64,000 nt of DNA. It comes from Burkholderia arboris (GTDB lineage Bacteria > Pseudomonadota > Gammaproteobacteria > Burkholderiales > Burkholderiaceae). Numbering within the stretch: position 1 is the stretch's first letter; each line of letters opens with the position of its first letter. Positions 26,961 to 36,302 of this stretch are shown here, piece by piece. Made by a program: the position numbers and the translations under genes. The DNA is taken from positions 186,001 through 250,000 of the forward strand of contig NZ_CABVPX010000007.1 in NCBI RefSeq assembly GCF_902499125.1. Reading direction: 5' to 3'. The notes beneath the pieces were generated by a model. It did not search any database and was not told the origin of the DNA. It was given only the letters and a program-made list of their open reading frames with translations.

Positions 26961-27827
26961 GCAACAGGCTTCATGGAGGCTCCCTCCCCAGGCGGCGCCG
27001 CGAGACAGGTTGACCATAGCGGCGTCAATGCATCCTGGACCCATGGTCGGCCATGGAACAAGCCGTAGTCCACCGCCTTCGCGGCTGCCCCCTACCGCTA
27101 ACCTCTGAAGCCGCGTTGCCGGCATGGCGCGATGCGGCTGAAAGCGACGTCGCAGGGATGAACCCCCGCCATTGAGTTAATTGAATCATGCGCGGGATTG
27201 TTCATTCTGTTGTCGATTGCAATTGCTTCTCGTTCGTCTTTTGCGAACGGCGGGAATGCGCCGCGTTTGCCGAAATGGCAAATTTGCAGAAAGCATTGTG
27301 TAATTGATGGTGGGCGCCCGCCCGCTGGCGGTCGACGAGCCGCTTGCACCGGCGTCTCGAGCGTCGTCCGAAAATCTCCTTGAAATACCTGGCTCGAATT
27401 TCTACATTATTCAAAATCAAACTCGCATGACGGAACGGACGAATCCATCGTTACACGTACCGTAAAACCGAACAAAAACACTTGAAAATCAAGAGACTGC
27501 CCGACAATACGGAAAACAGGCCAGTCACGCACGATCAAGGCCGGGGGAAACAATGAGCAAGCAAGCAACGGCAAGCACGCTGCCTGACGCTTCATCGAGC
27601 AGGCGCCCATGGGGCTGGGACGGCCCCGCGAATCCGCCGCGCACCTTCCCCGGTCCGCTTCCTCCCGGTTCCTGACCGCAGGCGCCCAACCGCGCCCGCC
27701 AGACCGTTTCCGCACCGACCCATCCCGCACGCCGAAGCACACGCGAAGCGGCCCGCGCACGGCCGGCGTGACGACGCGTGTCGTGCATCGGCGGTGCCGG
27801 CATAACAAATCGAATGAGAGACACAGC
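26961..27827. other. Intergenic region before the molybdenum hydroxylase operon
   Basis: These 867 bp hold no gene I can support. The stretch 27170-27480 is noticeably richer in A+T, and an open frame from 27609 runs into the next gene but lacks a ribosome binding site and a sensible protein sequence before 27828. Promoters for the rightward operon should lie at about 27400-27800. Confidence 0.4.
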
Positions 27828-30563
27828 ATGGCCATTGATCTGCCTGTCACACGCCGGACGTTTCTGAAGCTGGCCGGGAGCGGCGCGGTCGTCGCGATCT
27901 CGATCACCCATTTGCCGGCACTGGCGCTCGGCGCTGCCGAGCCGGCGGAAGACGGCACGAGCGGGCCCAGCTGGGCACCGGTGCCCGGCAAGGCGCGCTG
28001 GCGCATCGACGGCATGCCGAAGATCACGGGCCAGAAAATCTATGCGCGCGATTTCAAGTCGCGCGACTTCGTCGGTTGGCCGCAGCAGGAGAGCTGGCTC
28101 TATGCGTTGCGGTGCGATCGGGTCGACGCCGTGTACGACGGCTACGACCTGAGCGTGCTGCCCGCGGAATTGCGGCCGATCGCCGTTGTCGACAACGCGT
28201 TTCTGACCGCGCGACGGATTCCGCTGGCGCCCGTTCCCGATCCGATCCCGAACCAGGACATCTACTGGCTCGCGCGGACCGGCTACCCGGCGGACTGCTA
28301 CGGGCAACCGGCCGCGCTGCTGATCTTCGAGAACTTCGATGCCTATCGGCGCGCGAAGAAACTGCTCGATTTCAACCGCGGCGTGATCCGCTACGGCGCG
28401 CCGGTCACGCCGCCGACGGCCGCGCAGGCCGTGCCGTATTCCCCCGTGACCGTCTACGTGCGCGACGACGAACGCCGCTTCAACTACGTCGACAACTACC
28501 AGGCCGACAGCAGCGGCAAGCCGACCGAACAGTACCTGAAGGAACGCGAGGACGCGGTCGTCAACATCGACGCGACGATCGCCCGCAACGCGGCCGCCGG
28601 TACGTGGATCGGCGTGCGCGCGACCGGCAACGACGGATTCGAGACGCCGGCGATGGACCCGATGTTCATGGAGCCCGAAGCGGGGCTCGCGTGGTACGAC
28701 GCGTCCACCGCGAAAATGAGCCTCGTGCTCGGCACGCAATCGGCGAACGACGATGCGACCGGCGCGATCGGGCTGTTCAAGGACAGCGACGTAACGGTCA
28801 AGGAAGCGCACGTCATCGCGTGCTATCCGGGCGGCGGTTTCGGCGGGCGCGACAAATCCTACTTCCCGCTTTATCTGGCGCTCGCCGCGCCGTTCGCGAA
28901 GGGCGCGCTGCGCTGGCAGCAATCACGCTACGAGCAGTTCCAGGTCGGGCTGAAGCGCTGCGAAACGCAGTTCTCCGAATCGCTGTGGTTCAACCGCCGC
29001 GGCAAGCTCGAAGCGGTCACGTGCGACTTCCTGATGAACGGCGGCGGCAAGAAGAACCTGTCGCCGTACGTCGCGCAGCTCGCCGCGCTGAGCGCGATGA
29101 GCTGCTACGAGATCCCGCGCGCCCGCGCGCAGGCGGCCTCGACCTATACGCGGGAAGTGTTCGGCGGGTCGCAGCGCGGCTTCGGCGGGCCGCAGGCGTT
29201 CATGGCGATCGAGACGCTGATGGACGAGGCTGCGCGCCGGCTCGGGCTCTCGCCGTTCGCGATACGCCGCGCCAATTTTCTCGGCAACACGCCCGGCCTC
29301 GGCAAGGGGCGGGCGATCACGGGCGCGCCGATCCTGTTCGACCTGCAGCTCGATGCGCTGCTCGACCGGCTCGAACAGCATCCGCTGTGGCGCGACCGCG
29401 AACGCACCCGTGCGGAACGCGGCGCGCGCAATCTGCGCTACGGCGTCGGGCTCGCGATGGCGAACGAGGCGTACGGCACCTCGGGAGACGGGATGTTCGG
29501 GATGGTGCAGATCCTGCCGGACAGCCGGCTGCGCGTGGTCACGCCGTACACCGACATGGGCAACGGCGCGGCCACGACGCTGGGTCTCGCACCGGCCGAA
29601 TTTCTCGGGCAAAACGCGCAAACGATTGCGATGAGCGAGATCGGGCCGTTCAACGCGCTCGGGCTCTCGCGGTCGAGCAATCCGTCAACCAATCCGAAGA
29701 CGGTGCGCTACACGTATGGATCGTCGAGCGCCTGTCTCGGCGCATTCCACCAGTATCACGCGGTGAAGGGCGCGGCGCAGGCGCTGTTCCTGCAAAGCGT
29801 GCTGCCGGCGGCGCGGGCGTGGTGGGGCCTGCCGGTCCGCGCCGAGGACGTGCGCTGGGTCGATCGCGCGCTCGTCACGAACGGCGCCGTACCGATTCCG
29901 TGGCCGGCGCTGCTCGCCACGATCACGAAGATGGGCCTGCAGACGGTGGCGGCCGTGCATGCGAGCTATGCCGGGTACTTCTGGAAGGGCACCTATCCGT
30001 TCGCGTCCGGCAATGCGCAGATCGATTACGACTACGTGGCGGTGGGCCTCGATCCGTATTTCCTGACACCGCTGTCGCGCACGCTGCAGGCGCCGCCGGT
30101 CGACACGACCCTCTACGGGCGCACGACCTATGCGCCGTCGGCGTCGCTCGTCGGCGTGTCCGTCGATCCGGCGAGCGGCCGGGTGAAGGTCGAGCGCGTG
30201 GTGACGGCCGTGAGCGTCGGCCGGCAGCTGTCGCCGGAGCTCGTCGAAGGACAGTCGCAGGGCGCGGTCGCGATGGGGATCGGCAACGTGCTGACCGAGA
30301 CGTGTCCGCTCGGGCCGGACGGGCCGGGTGGCGGCCGATGGAACCTCGACCGCTACGAGGTGACGCGCCTGCCCGACATTCCCGCGCAGGAGCTGATCGC
30401 GTTGCCGCCGCCCGGCAACGACCCCGCGAATGCCCGCGGCATCGCGGAAGCGGTGATGTGCCCGATCGCACCGGCGCTGCTCAATGCGCTGGCGATGGCG
30501 ACGGGGCGGCGATTCAGGGTCACGCCCGTGACGCCGGACAAGATTCGGGAGGCACTGCAATGA
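27828..30563 (+). CDS. Molybdopterin-binding large subunit, xanthine dehydrogenase/aldehyde oxidase family, Tat-exported
   Basis: This 911-residue protein starts with a twin-arginine signal (TRRTFLKLAGSGAVVAIS, residues 8-25), so it is folded with its cofactor and exported. The molybdenum domain has CYPGGGFGGRDKSYFPLY, GSQRGFGGPQAFMAIETLMDEAARRLGLSPFAIRR, VEGQSQGAVAMGIGNVLTE and ARGIAEAVMCPIAPALLNALAMATG; the Glu of GIAE is in the place of the catalytic Glu. It is longer than the usual 700-800. With the 2Fe-2S subunit and a diheme cytochrome c downstream (four-base overlaps) it resembles periplasmic aldehyde or N-heterocycle hydroxylases that pass electrons to the respiratory chain. The nearby indole genes hint at a heteroaromatic substrate, unproven. 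Confidence 0.87.
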   Translation: MAIDLPVTRRTFLKLAGSGAVVAISITHLPALALGAAEPAEDGTSGPSWAPVPGKARWRIDGMPKITGQKIYARDFKSRDFVGWPQQESWLYALRCDRVDAVYDGYDLSVLPAELRPIAVVDNAFLTARRIPLAPVPDPIPNQDIYWLARTGYPADCYGQPAALLIFENFDAYRRAKKLLDFNRGVIRYGAPVTPPTAAQAVPYSPVTVYVRDDERRFNYVDNYQADSSGKPTEQYLKEREDAVVNIDATIARNAAAGTWIGVRATGNDGFETPAMDPMFMEPEAGLAWYDASTAKMSLVLGTQSANDDATGAIGLFKDSDVTVKEAHVIACYPGGGFGGRDKSYFPLYLALAAPFAKGALRWQQSRYEQFQVGLKRCETQFSESLWFNRRGKLEAVTCDFLMNGGGKKNLSPYVAQLAALSAMSCYEIPRARAQAASTYTREVFGGSQRGFGGPQAFMAIETLMDEAARRLGLSPFAIRRANFLGNTPGLGKGRAITGAPILFDLQLDALLDRLEQHPLWRDRERTRAERGARNLRYGVGLAMANEAYGTSGDGMFGMVQILPDSRLRVVTPYTDMGNGAATTLGLAPAEFLGQNAQTIAMSEIGPFNALGLSRSSNPSTNPKTVRYTYGSSSACLGAFHQYHAVKGAAQALFLQSVLPAARAWWGLPVRAEDVRWVDRALVTNGAVPIPWPALLATITKMGLQTVAAVHASYAGYFWKGTYPFASGNAQIDYDYVAVGLDPYFLTPLSRTLQAPPVDTTLYGRTTYAPSASLVGVSVDPASGRVKVERVVTAVSVGRQLSPELVEGQSQGAVAMGIGNVLTETCPLGPDGPGGGRWNLDRYEVTRLPDIPAQELIALPPPGNDPANARGIAEAVMCPIAPALLNALAMATGRRFRVTPVTPDKIREALQ

Positions 30564-31078
30564 GCGATCCGGTCCGCATGGTCATCAACGGTCGGCCCGT
30601 CGAGGCGGCCGCCGCCGACGGCGACATGAACCTCATCGATTTCCTGCACGAGCGGCAGGACCTGACGGGCACGAAGCTGTGCTGCGGCATCGGCGTGTGC
30701 CGGGCGTGTACCGTCGGCGTGCGTAACGCGCCCGATGCGCCGATGGAAAAGACGCTGTCGTGCTCGACGCCGGTCAGCGCAATGGCCGGCATGCACGTGT
30801 ACACGATCGAAGGGCTCGCGCAGGGCGGCACGCTGTCGCCGTTGCAGCAGAGCTTTCTCGAATCGTTCGCGTTCCAGTGCGGCTACTGCGCGTCGGGATT
30901 CCTGATGGCCGCGACCGCGATGCTCGATCATCTGCGCACGCAGCCCGTGCACGTCGCCGAACTCGACGCGATGATCGAAACATGGGTGGGCGGCAACGTG
31001 TGCCGTTGCACCGGCTACGTCAAGTACATCGAGGCCATTCGCAAGGTGGCGATGCGCTACACGAAGGAGGCGGCATGA
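30560..31078 (+). CDS. 2Fe-2S subunit of the molybdenum hydroxylase
   Basis: This 172-residue protein has two iron-sulfur clusters. The plant ferredoxin-type set lies in GTKLCCGIGVCRACTVGV with a fourth Cys at TLSCSTP. The alpha-helical set is FQCGYCASGF and GGNVCRCTGYVKYIEAIR. This is the standard small subunit (about 160-170 residues) of IorA/NicA-type hydroxylases. It overlaps the large subunit by ATGA and has no export signal of its own, so it would leave the cell in complex with the Tat-bearing subunit. Confidence 0.92.
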   Translation: MSDPVRMVINGRPVEAAAADGDMNLIDFLHERQDLTGTKLCCGIGVCRACTVGVRNAPDAPMEKTLSCSTPVSAMAGMHVYTIEGLAQGGTLSPLQQSFLESFAFQCGYCASGFLMAATAMLDHLRTQPVHVAELDAMIETWVGGNVCRCTGYVKYIEAIRKVAMRYTKEAA

Positions 31079-32049
31079 CGATCAGAACCTGCGTCGCGGC
31101 GCTGGCGATGCTGCTGGCCGCGCCCGCCTCGTTTGCCGCGGAAGGCGCCGGTGCATCGCTGCACGAATATGCGCAGCAGTGCACCGACGAAATCGGCGAG
31201 ATTCCCGCGTTCGACTGCAACAGCGGCACGGACGTCCCGATCACCGTCAACGGCAGCGTGCCGGTGCGGTATGTGGCGCACATGACGTGCGACCGCCCGG
31301 CGCTGCTGCCGTACGACGCGCCGACGTCCGGGCAATGCACGCCGTATTCGAAGATCCTCGACCTGTCGCACGGCGACACGCAGATCTCGGCGTTTTGCCG
31401 CCGCAAGCAGATTCGCGAGAACCGCAGCCCGTACTACGACGAAGTCGACATCGTGCTGCACCATGTGCGCAACGGCAAGACCTGCTGGTTTCATGCGGAC
31501 AAGGGCGGCACGGGCGGCATGGACGCGTCGCGCGTGCCGCCGCCGAACGAGACGACGCCGCCGCCCGGCCGGCCGTCGGCCGCGGAATTCTGGTGGAAGC
31601 CGGCGGCGACCGCGACGAAGCGCTGCGTGTCGTGCCACGATGCGAGCCCGGTGATGTACAGCCCGTGGCTCGGGCAGGTGTGGAACCGCGTGCCGACCGA
31701 CCCGTGGGGCAAGTACGTGAATCTCGGCGCCGACTTCGCGTCGTGGACGTCGCACGCGATCAGCACGCCCGGCAACACCTGCATCGGCTGCCATCGGATC
31801 GGCGACCAGAACAGTTGCAAGATCTACGTGCCGCTCGCGGCGGGGTTGCTGCCGCCGCCGAAAGGCAGCAACCAGCTGGCGAGCAGCTATCCGTTGACGC
31901 ACTGGATGCCGATCGACAACAACCGCAGCCTCGACGAATGGAACGCGGCCAACGTGAAGTCGGTGAGCGACTTGCTCGAATGCTGTTCGGCGCGGGGCAA
32001 GAACGATCCGAAGTGCAGCTTCACGCCGGCGGCGCAGGCGGCGAAATAA
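31075..32049 (+). CDS. Diheme c-type cytochrome, electron acceptor of the hydroxylase
   Basis: This 324-residue protein has a Sec signal peptide (LAMLLAAPASFAAEG). It contains two heme-binding motifs, CVSCH (residues 184-188) and CIGCH (236-240), plus many other Cys (for example CTDEIGEIPAFDC, FCRR, LLECCSARG, PKCSF). The N-terminal half has no heme motif and is unlike ordinary cytochrome c domains. It overlaps the 2Fe-2S gene by ATGA. Place and hemes suggest it accepts electrons from the periplasmic hydroxylase. It does not look like the three-heme AdhB-type cytochromes often paired with such enzymes, which is unusual. It is convergent with the next gene. Confidence 0.8.
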   Translation: MTIRTCVAALAMLLAAPASFAAEGAGASLHEYAQQCTDEIGEIPAFDCNSGTDVPITVNGSVPVRYVAHMTCDRPALLPYDAPTSGQCTPYSKILDLSHGDTQISAFCRRKQIRENRSPYYDEVDIVLHHVRNGKTCWFHADKGGTGGMDASRVPPPNETTPPPGRPSAAEFWWKPAATATKRCVSCHDASPVMYSPWLGQVWNRVPTDPWGKYVNLGADFASWTSHAISTPGNTCIGCHRIGDQNSCKIYVPLAAGLLPPPKGSNQLASSYPLTHWMPIDNNRSLDEWNAANVKSVSDLLECCSARGKNDPKCSFTPAAQAAK

Positions 32050-32064
32050 GCCGCCCGCACGGCG

Positions 32065-33327
32065 TCACGGCCGCCCTTCGCTCGGCACTTCCGCCGCCTT
32101 GCTCAGCTCGCCCATGATGATCTGCGCGATCACGTTGGCCGGCGCGCGTCCGTCGGGCGCGGCCGCCGTGGTCGCCCACGTGACGATCGTCGTTTTCGTG
32201 GCCGGGTCGTAGCCCATGAAGGTGTTGAAGCCCGGTATCTCGCCCGTGTGGCCATAAAACGTGCCGAATCTGGCCAGGCCCATGCAGTAGCTGGGCGACA
32301 TCGGGTCGGACGCATCGATCGGCGTGCAGCTGGCGAGCCGCTGCGCCTGCAGGTCGGCGCTCAGGTAGCCGCCGCCGACCATCCGCTGCACGTAGGCGGC
32401 CAGTTCGGTCACGGTTGAAATGCCGGAGCCGGCCGTCCATGCCCACGACGTGTTGACGCCTGTCACGTCGGTCGGCTGCAGCGTGCCGTTTTTCGCTTCC
32501 GCCTGGCGTTCGGGCGACAGCGCGTCGCTGTCGGTCGTCTCCGCATTGGTGCCCCATTGATAGCCGTGCGGCGCGGGCGCCGGCAGCGCCGTATTCGCCT
32601 GCGGCGGGAGGAACGTGTTGCTCAGGCCGAGCGGCGCGAACAGGCGCGCGTTCATCGCGTCGGCCGCGCTCATGCCGGTGAGTTGCTCGATGATGAGCCC
32701 GAGCAGCACCGTATTCGTGTTCGAGTAGCGAAAATCGGCGCCCGGCGCGAAATAGACCGGCTGGCCTTCGGCGATGTCTAGCAATTCCGTCGTCGTCCAG
32801 ACCTTGTCCGGCTGCGCATCGAGCGTCTGGTTGAACGCGAGGCTGGTCGAATAGTTGTAGAGGCCGCTGCGCATCCTCAGCAACTGCTCGATCGTGATCA
32901 TGTTGCCGTTCGGCACGTTGGCGACGAACTTGTCGACGGTGTCGCCCAGGCTCAGCCTGCCTTCCTGCACGAGTTGCAGGATCACCGTGCCGGTCCACGT
33001 CTTCGTGATGCTGCCGACGCGAAAATGCGCGCTGGTCGGGATCGGCGTGTTCGTGCCGCGCACGGCCGTGCCGAACGATTCGAGCCAGTTGCCCTGCGGC
33101 GACTGCACGTAGACGACGGCGCCGGGCGTCATCGTGTCCGCGAGCAAGGCGTTGATCTGCGGGCGCGCCGCGTTCGCGAACGCGGGCCCGCCGGACGAGG
33201 GCGAGCTGTCACCGCCGCAAGCGGACACCGTGAGCCCGATCACGACGGCCGGTGCGACGGCAACCAGGCGCCGCACGAGCCGTTTCGCCGCGCGCGTCAA
33301 GCACCGGAAGGTTGCTGAAGTAGCCAT
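32065..33327 (-). CDS. Serine hydrolase, beta-lactamase/DD-peptidase (class C-like) family, lipoprotein
   Basis: This 420-residue protein has a lipoprotein signal ending in VSACGG, so it is probably membrane-anchored on the periplasmic side. Active-site motifs of the class C/esterase group are visible: SITK (in HFRVGSITKTWTG, catalytic Ser and Lys), Tyr in DFRYSNTNTVLLG and FYGHTGEIPGF (HTG triad). Members include DD-peptidases, esterases and beta-lactamases; this one resembles D-alanyl-D-alanine carboxypeptidase-like proteins rather than AmpC. GGAGGG precedes the start. It lies downstream of the channel gene on the same strand but has its own 146-bp leader. Confidence 0.85.
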   Translation of the reverse strand: MATSATFRCLTRAAKRLVRRLVAVAPAVVIGLTVSACGGDSSPSSGGPAFANAARPQINALLADTMTPGAVVYVQSPQGNWLESFGTAVRGTNTPIPTSAHFRVGSITKTWTGTVILQLVQEGRLSLGDTVDKFVANVPNGNMITIEQLLRMRSGLYNYSTSLAFNQTLDAQPDKVWTTTELLDIAEGQPVYFAPGADFRYSNTNTVLLGLIIEQLTGMSAADAMNARLFAPLGLSNTFLPPQANTALPAPAPHGYQWGTNAETTDSDALSPERQAEAKNGTLQPTDVTGVNTSWAWTAGSGISTVTELAAYVQRMVGGGYLSADLQAQRLASCTPIDASDPMSPSYCMGLARFGTFYGHTGEIPGFNTFMGYDPATKTTIVTWATTAAAPDGRAPANVIAQIIMGELSKAAEVPSEGRP

Positions 33328-33473
33328 GGCGCGGTCCCTCCGGGTTCGTGACGAACTTCGTTTCCACCTTCTCCAAAACTATAGGACAGGCGCATCCCGG
33401 ACGGCAGCACGCGTTGCTTTCGTCCGGATTCGTCTGGAGATAGCGATCCGGCCCGTTGATCCGGCCGCCCGCG

Positions 33474-34430
33474 TTACTGGAAGTGATGCACGTAGCGCAG
33501 CACCATCCGTGTCCCCTGCGGCCGGTTGCGCGCGTAGGTCTCGAAGTACGCGTTGAGCAACAGGTGGTCGTGCGGCGAGAAGCTGACCATGGCGCCCGGC
33601 CCGACCGCGAACACGGCCTCCCGTGTGCCCGGCACGTCCTGCCCGTTTTCCTTCATGTCGGTGGTCTGGCGCAGCCAGTAGCCGTTGAGCCCCAGCCGCA
33701 GGCCGGGCCGCACTTCATACTCGGTCGCGAAGTTCACGTGGATCGCCTGGCCGGCCTGCGTCGAGGTCACGTCGGGCCCGAGCGACGTGGCCGGCCGATG
33801 GTTGGTCGCATTCCACAGATAGTGGAGCCGCCACGACACGGTCCATCTGGGCGTGAGCCACAGCGTGGCGGCCCAGTACGGATCGAACGACCAGAAATGA
33901 CTGCCCGGGTTGATCGCGCGCGACGGATCGTATGCGCCGGTCGGCGCAATGAACTGGAATTCCACGCGCTGCGCGAAGCGCGGGCCCTGCGCGCCCATCA
34001 CCGGGTCGAACTGGATGAACGGGCCGATCAGCAGATCGCCGAAGCCGGCGCGCGCATTCAGCGCGACGTTGCCGATGCCGTCGTCGGTCCGCGCGGACGC
34101 GATCCACGGCAGGATCACGTCGAGGCCCGGATGCATGCCCGCGAACGCTAGCGGCGACTGGTAGACGAGCTGGCTCAATCCTGCGAACAGGTCGATGTCC
34201 TGCTTCGGCAGCCCGACCTTGTTGCCGGCATTGTCGTTGACGCGGCCGGCCGTGTAGTACTGCAGGTACTGCGTGCCGTACCAGCCGGCGCCGGCCGGCG
34301 GCATTCCGTCGAGGAAACTGGTCATGCCGAGGTTGACCGACGGCAGGTCGGTCGCGTTGGCCGGCGCGTGACCGGCGAGGCCGGCGATCGCGAAGCCTGC
34401 GACGACGAGCAGGCGAGAGCCGAATTTCAT
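33474..34430 (-). CDS. Outer-membrane channel-like protein, phenol MetA-degradation family
   Basis: This 318-residue protein has a signal peptide (VVAGFAIAGLAGHAPANA) and alternating beta-strand sequence with many aromatic residues. It has the family features LPSVNLGMTSFLDGMPPAGAGWYGTQYLQYYT, ALNARAGFGDLLIGPFIQF and a C-terminal aromatic strand ending VLRYVHHFQ, as expected for an outer-membrane barrel. Members sit in aromatic degradation operons and are thought to take up hydrophobic substrates. ATG 34430 follows AGGAGGTGGTGAAC. It lies 36 bp after the flavin reductase gene, so it is probably part of the indole operon. Confidence 0.82.
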   Translation of the reverse strand: MKFGSRLLVVAGFAIAGLAGHAPANATDLPSVNLGMTSFLDGMPPAGAGWYGTQYLQYYTAGRVNDNAGNKVGLPKQDIDLFAGLSQLVYQSPLAFAGMHPGLDVILPWIASARTDDGIGNVALNARAGFGDLLIGPFIQFDPVMGAQGPRFAQRVEFQFIAPTGAYDPSRAINPGSHFWSFDPYWAATLWLTPRWTVSWRLHYLWNATNHRPATSLGPDVTSTQAGQAIHVNFATEYEVRPGLRLGLNGYWLRQTTDMKENGQDVPGTREAVFAVGPGAMVSFSPHDHLLLNAYFETYARNRPQGTRMVLRYVHHFQ

Positions 34431-34466
34431 GTTCACCACCTCCTGGTTATTTGTATGTATAACTAA

Positions 34467-34994
34467 TCAAATGGTGCGTAAAAGATCGGGATGATCGGCG
34501 ATCGCACGATACTGGCCGGCATGGAATACGAGCGGCGCCTTGCCGAATGCATCGAACTGCTCGATCTCGCCGATGAAGAGCAGGTGATCGCCGCCTTCGT
34601 AGTAGCCGACGTTGCGGCACACGAAGCGCGCGCTCGCGCCGTCGAGGCAGGGCACGCCGCCGCGATCCGAATCGACATGCAGCACGCCGTCGAACTTGTC
34701 GGCGCTGGGCGTCGCGAAGCGGCGCGACAGGTCGATCTGGTCGTGCGCAAGGATGTTGATCGCGAAGTGGGTGGCCGCGAGGAAATCCGGCCGGCTCGGC
34801 GCGACCTTGCGAAGACTCCACAGCACGAGCGGCGGGTCGAGCGACAGCGACGAGAACGAATTGGCGGTGAGGCCCACCTTGCGCCCGTCGGCCGCGCAGG
34901 TGGTGATCACGGTGACGCCGGTCGGGAACTGCCCGAACGCGGCACGCAATTGCAGCGGGTCGAGGGCCGGACGGCCGGTCAGGGGGGTGTCCAT
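34467..34994 (-). CDS. iifD: Flavin reductase partner of the indole monooxygenase
   Basis: This 175-residue flavin-reductase domain protein (StyB/HpaC type) contains LRAAFGQFPTGVTVITTCAADGRKVGLTANSFSSLSLDPPLVLWSL, LAATHFAINILAHDQIDLSRRFA and GDHLLFIGEIEQF. It supplies reduced FAD to the StyA-like oxygenase encoded 5 bp upstream, the standard two-component arrangement. The symbol follows the indole-degradation operon described in Acinetobacter and Burkholderia; assignment is by gene order and family. Confidence 0.85.
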   Translation of the reverse strand: MDTPLTGRPALDPLQLRAAFGQFPTGVTVITTCAADGRKVGLTANSFSSLSLDPPLVLWSLRKVAPSRPDFLAATHFAINILAHDQIDLSRRFATPSADKFDGVLHVDSDRGGVPCLDGASARFVCRNVGYYEGGDHLLFIGEIEQFDAFGKAPLVFHAGQYRAIADHPDLLRTI

Positions 34995-34999
34995 GCCGG

Positions 35000-36238
35000 T
35001 CACGCCGCCCGCGCACCGTGTTCGCGGATCATCGCCGCGCAGGCCGAAGGCTCGAACCACCACGGCGAGAACCGGCGCGGATCGTCGAAGCCGTCGACGA
35101 TCGCCGATGCGAGCGACGGCAGCTGGCCAGCCGCGCCGAGCAGTTCGAGGATGTGCGGCGGCGGTGGCGTGAGCAGCGAATTGGTCCAGCGCACGACATG
35201 CTGCGCGTACGCCCAGTAACCCTCGAACGTCTGCTGCATCCAGTCTTCGCCGAACGGCGCGGCATCGCGCGCGACGATCGCATCGAAATACGCCTTCGCG
35301 CATTTCGCGGCGTTGTTCGATCCCTGGCCCGTGATCGGATCGTTGACGACCACCGCGTCGGCCATCCCGAACACCGTGCGGCCCGACGGCAGCCGGAAGA
35401 ACGGCTTGCGCACCGTCGGCGCGAAGCGCCCGGCCAGCGTGCCGTTCGGATCGGTCAGCTCGACGTCGCGGCAGCGCTCGAATTCCCACGGCACGTAGCG
35501 ACGCAGGAACGACAGGCTCCGGTCCAGATGCTGCTCGGCCGTCTTCACGTCGGCCCAGCAGTCGAGCGGCCCGCCCGGAATGCCTTCGAACACCATGATT
35601 TCGCACGGGCCCGTCGTGGTCAGCGCGGGAAACACGAAGTACTCGCCGATGCCCGGCAGCAGGTTGAAGCGCACGCGCGAATACGGCTGGCTCGGCGTCA
35701 TCCCCTTCACGTAGGTGAGCGCCAATGCGCGTTGCGGGCGGTCGAACGCGCTGCGTGCGTCGTCGCGGCCGAGCAGGTTGACGATGTCGCCCTTGCCGGC
35801 TGCGAGCAGCACGAGGTCGTGACTGCGCGCCAGTTCTTCAAGCTCGGGCACACCGACGTCACCGATGCGCACATCCGCGCCGCGGCGCCGGACGCCGTCG
35901 AGCCAGTCGGCCATCTTCACGCGTTGATCGACGGACTGCGCATAGCGCGTCAGCCGCGACGACCAGTCGATCGCCTTGCGGCCGTTGCCATCCGGGTGCG
36001 GTACCGCGATGCCGATCCCTTCGACGGACGGGCATGCTTCCTCCCACGTATTCAGGCCGAGGTCGCGCTCGATCTGCAACGACGTGTGGAACATGCACTG
36101 GCTCGACATGACCTTGCCCGTGCGGATCTGTTCCGCGTCGCGGTTGGTCGAGAGCGTGACGTGATAGCCCTGGTCGAGCAGGGCGAAGGCGAGTTGCAGG
36201 CCGGACTGGCCGGCGCCGACGATAGCGATGCGTCTCAT
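35000..36238 (-). CDS. iifC: StyA-like FAD-dependent monooxygenase, probable indole oxygenase
   Basis: This 412-residue protein has the FAD fold MRRIAIVGAGQSGLQLAFALLDQGYHVTLSTN at its N-terminus and the second flavin contact GMADAVVVNDPITGQGSNNAAKCA, as in styrene monooxygenase StyA. Relatives epoxidise styrene or indole with FADH2 supplied by a separate reductase. The neighbours (a short-chain dehydrogenase, a DLH/NTF2 fusion, a flavin reductase and an AraC regulator) match the iif/ind operon that turns indole into anthranilate, so indole is the likely substrate. It would form the 2,3-epoxide that leads to indigo when not processed further. ATG 36238 is within a compact operon. Confidence 0.85.
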   Translation of the reverse strand: MRRIAIVGAGQSGLQLAFALLDQGYHVTLSTNRDAEQIRTGKVMSSQCMFHTSLQIERDLGLNTWEEACPSVEGIGIAVPHPDGNGRKAIDWSSRLTRYAQSVDQRVKMADWLDGVRRRGADVRIGDVGVPELEELARSHDLVLLAAGKGDIVNLLGRDDARSAFDRPQRALALTYVKGMTPSQPYSRVRFNLLPGIGEYFVFPALTTTGPCEIMVFEGIPGGPLDCWADVKTAEQHLDRSLSFLRRYVPWEFERCRDVELTDPNGTLAGRFAPTVRKPFFRLPSGRTVFGMADAVVVNDPITGQGSNNAAKCAKAYFDAIVARDAAPFGEDWMQQTFEGYWAYAQHVVRWTNSLLTPPPPHILELLGAAGQLPSLASAIVDGFDDPRRFSPWWFEPSACAAMIREHGARAA

Positions 36239-36302
36239 GAAAATGTCCTCGATTGGCCGGGGTCCGGCCGGAATGATGGCGGAAAGCGGTGACGAAGCGC
36301 GG

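Noticed and set aside
28076..31078. A 1000-residue frame through the molybdenum subunit and 2Fe-2S genes
   Set aside because: Only the last 172 residues are real (2Fe-2S subunit from 30560); the rest is out-of-frame reading of the large subunit.
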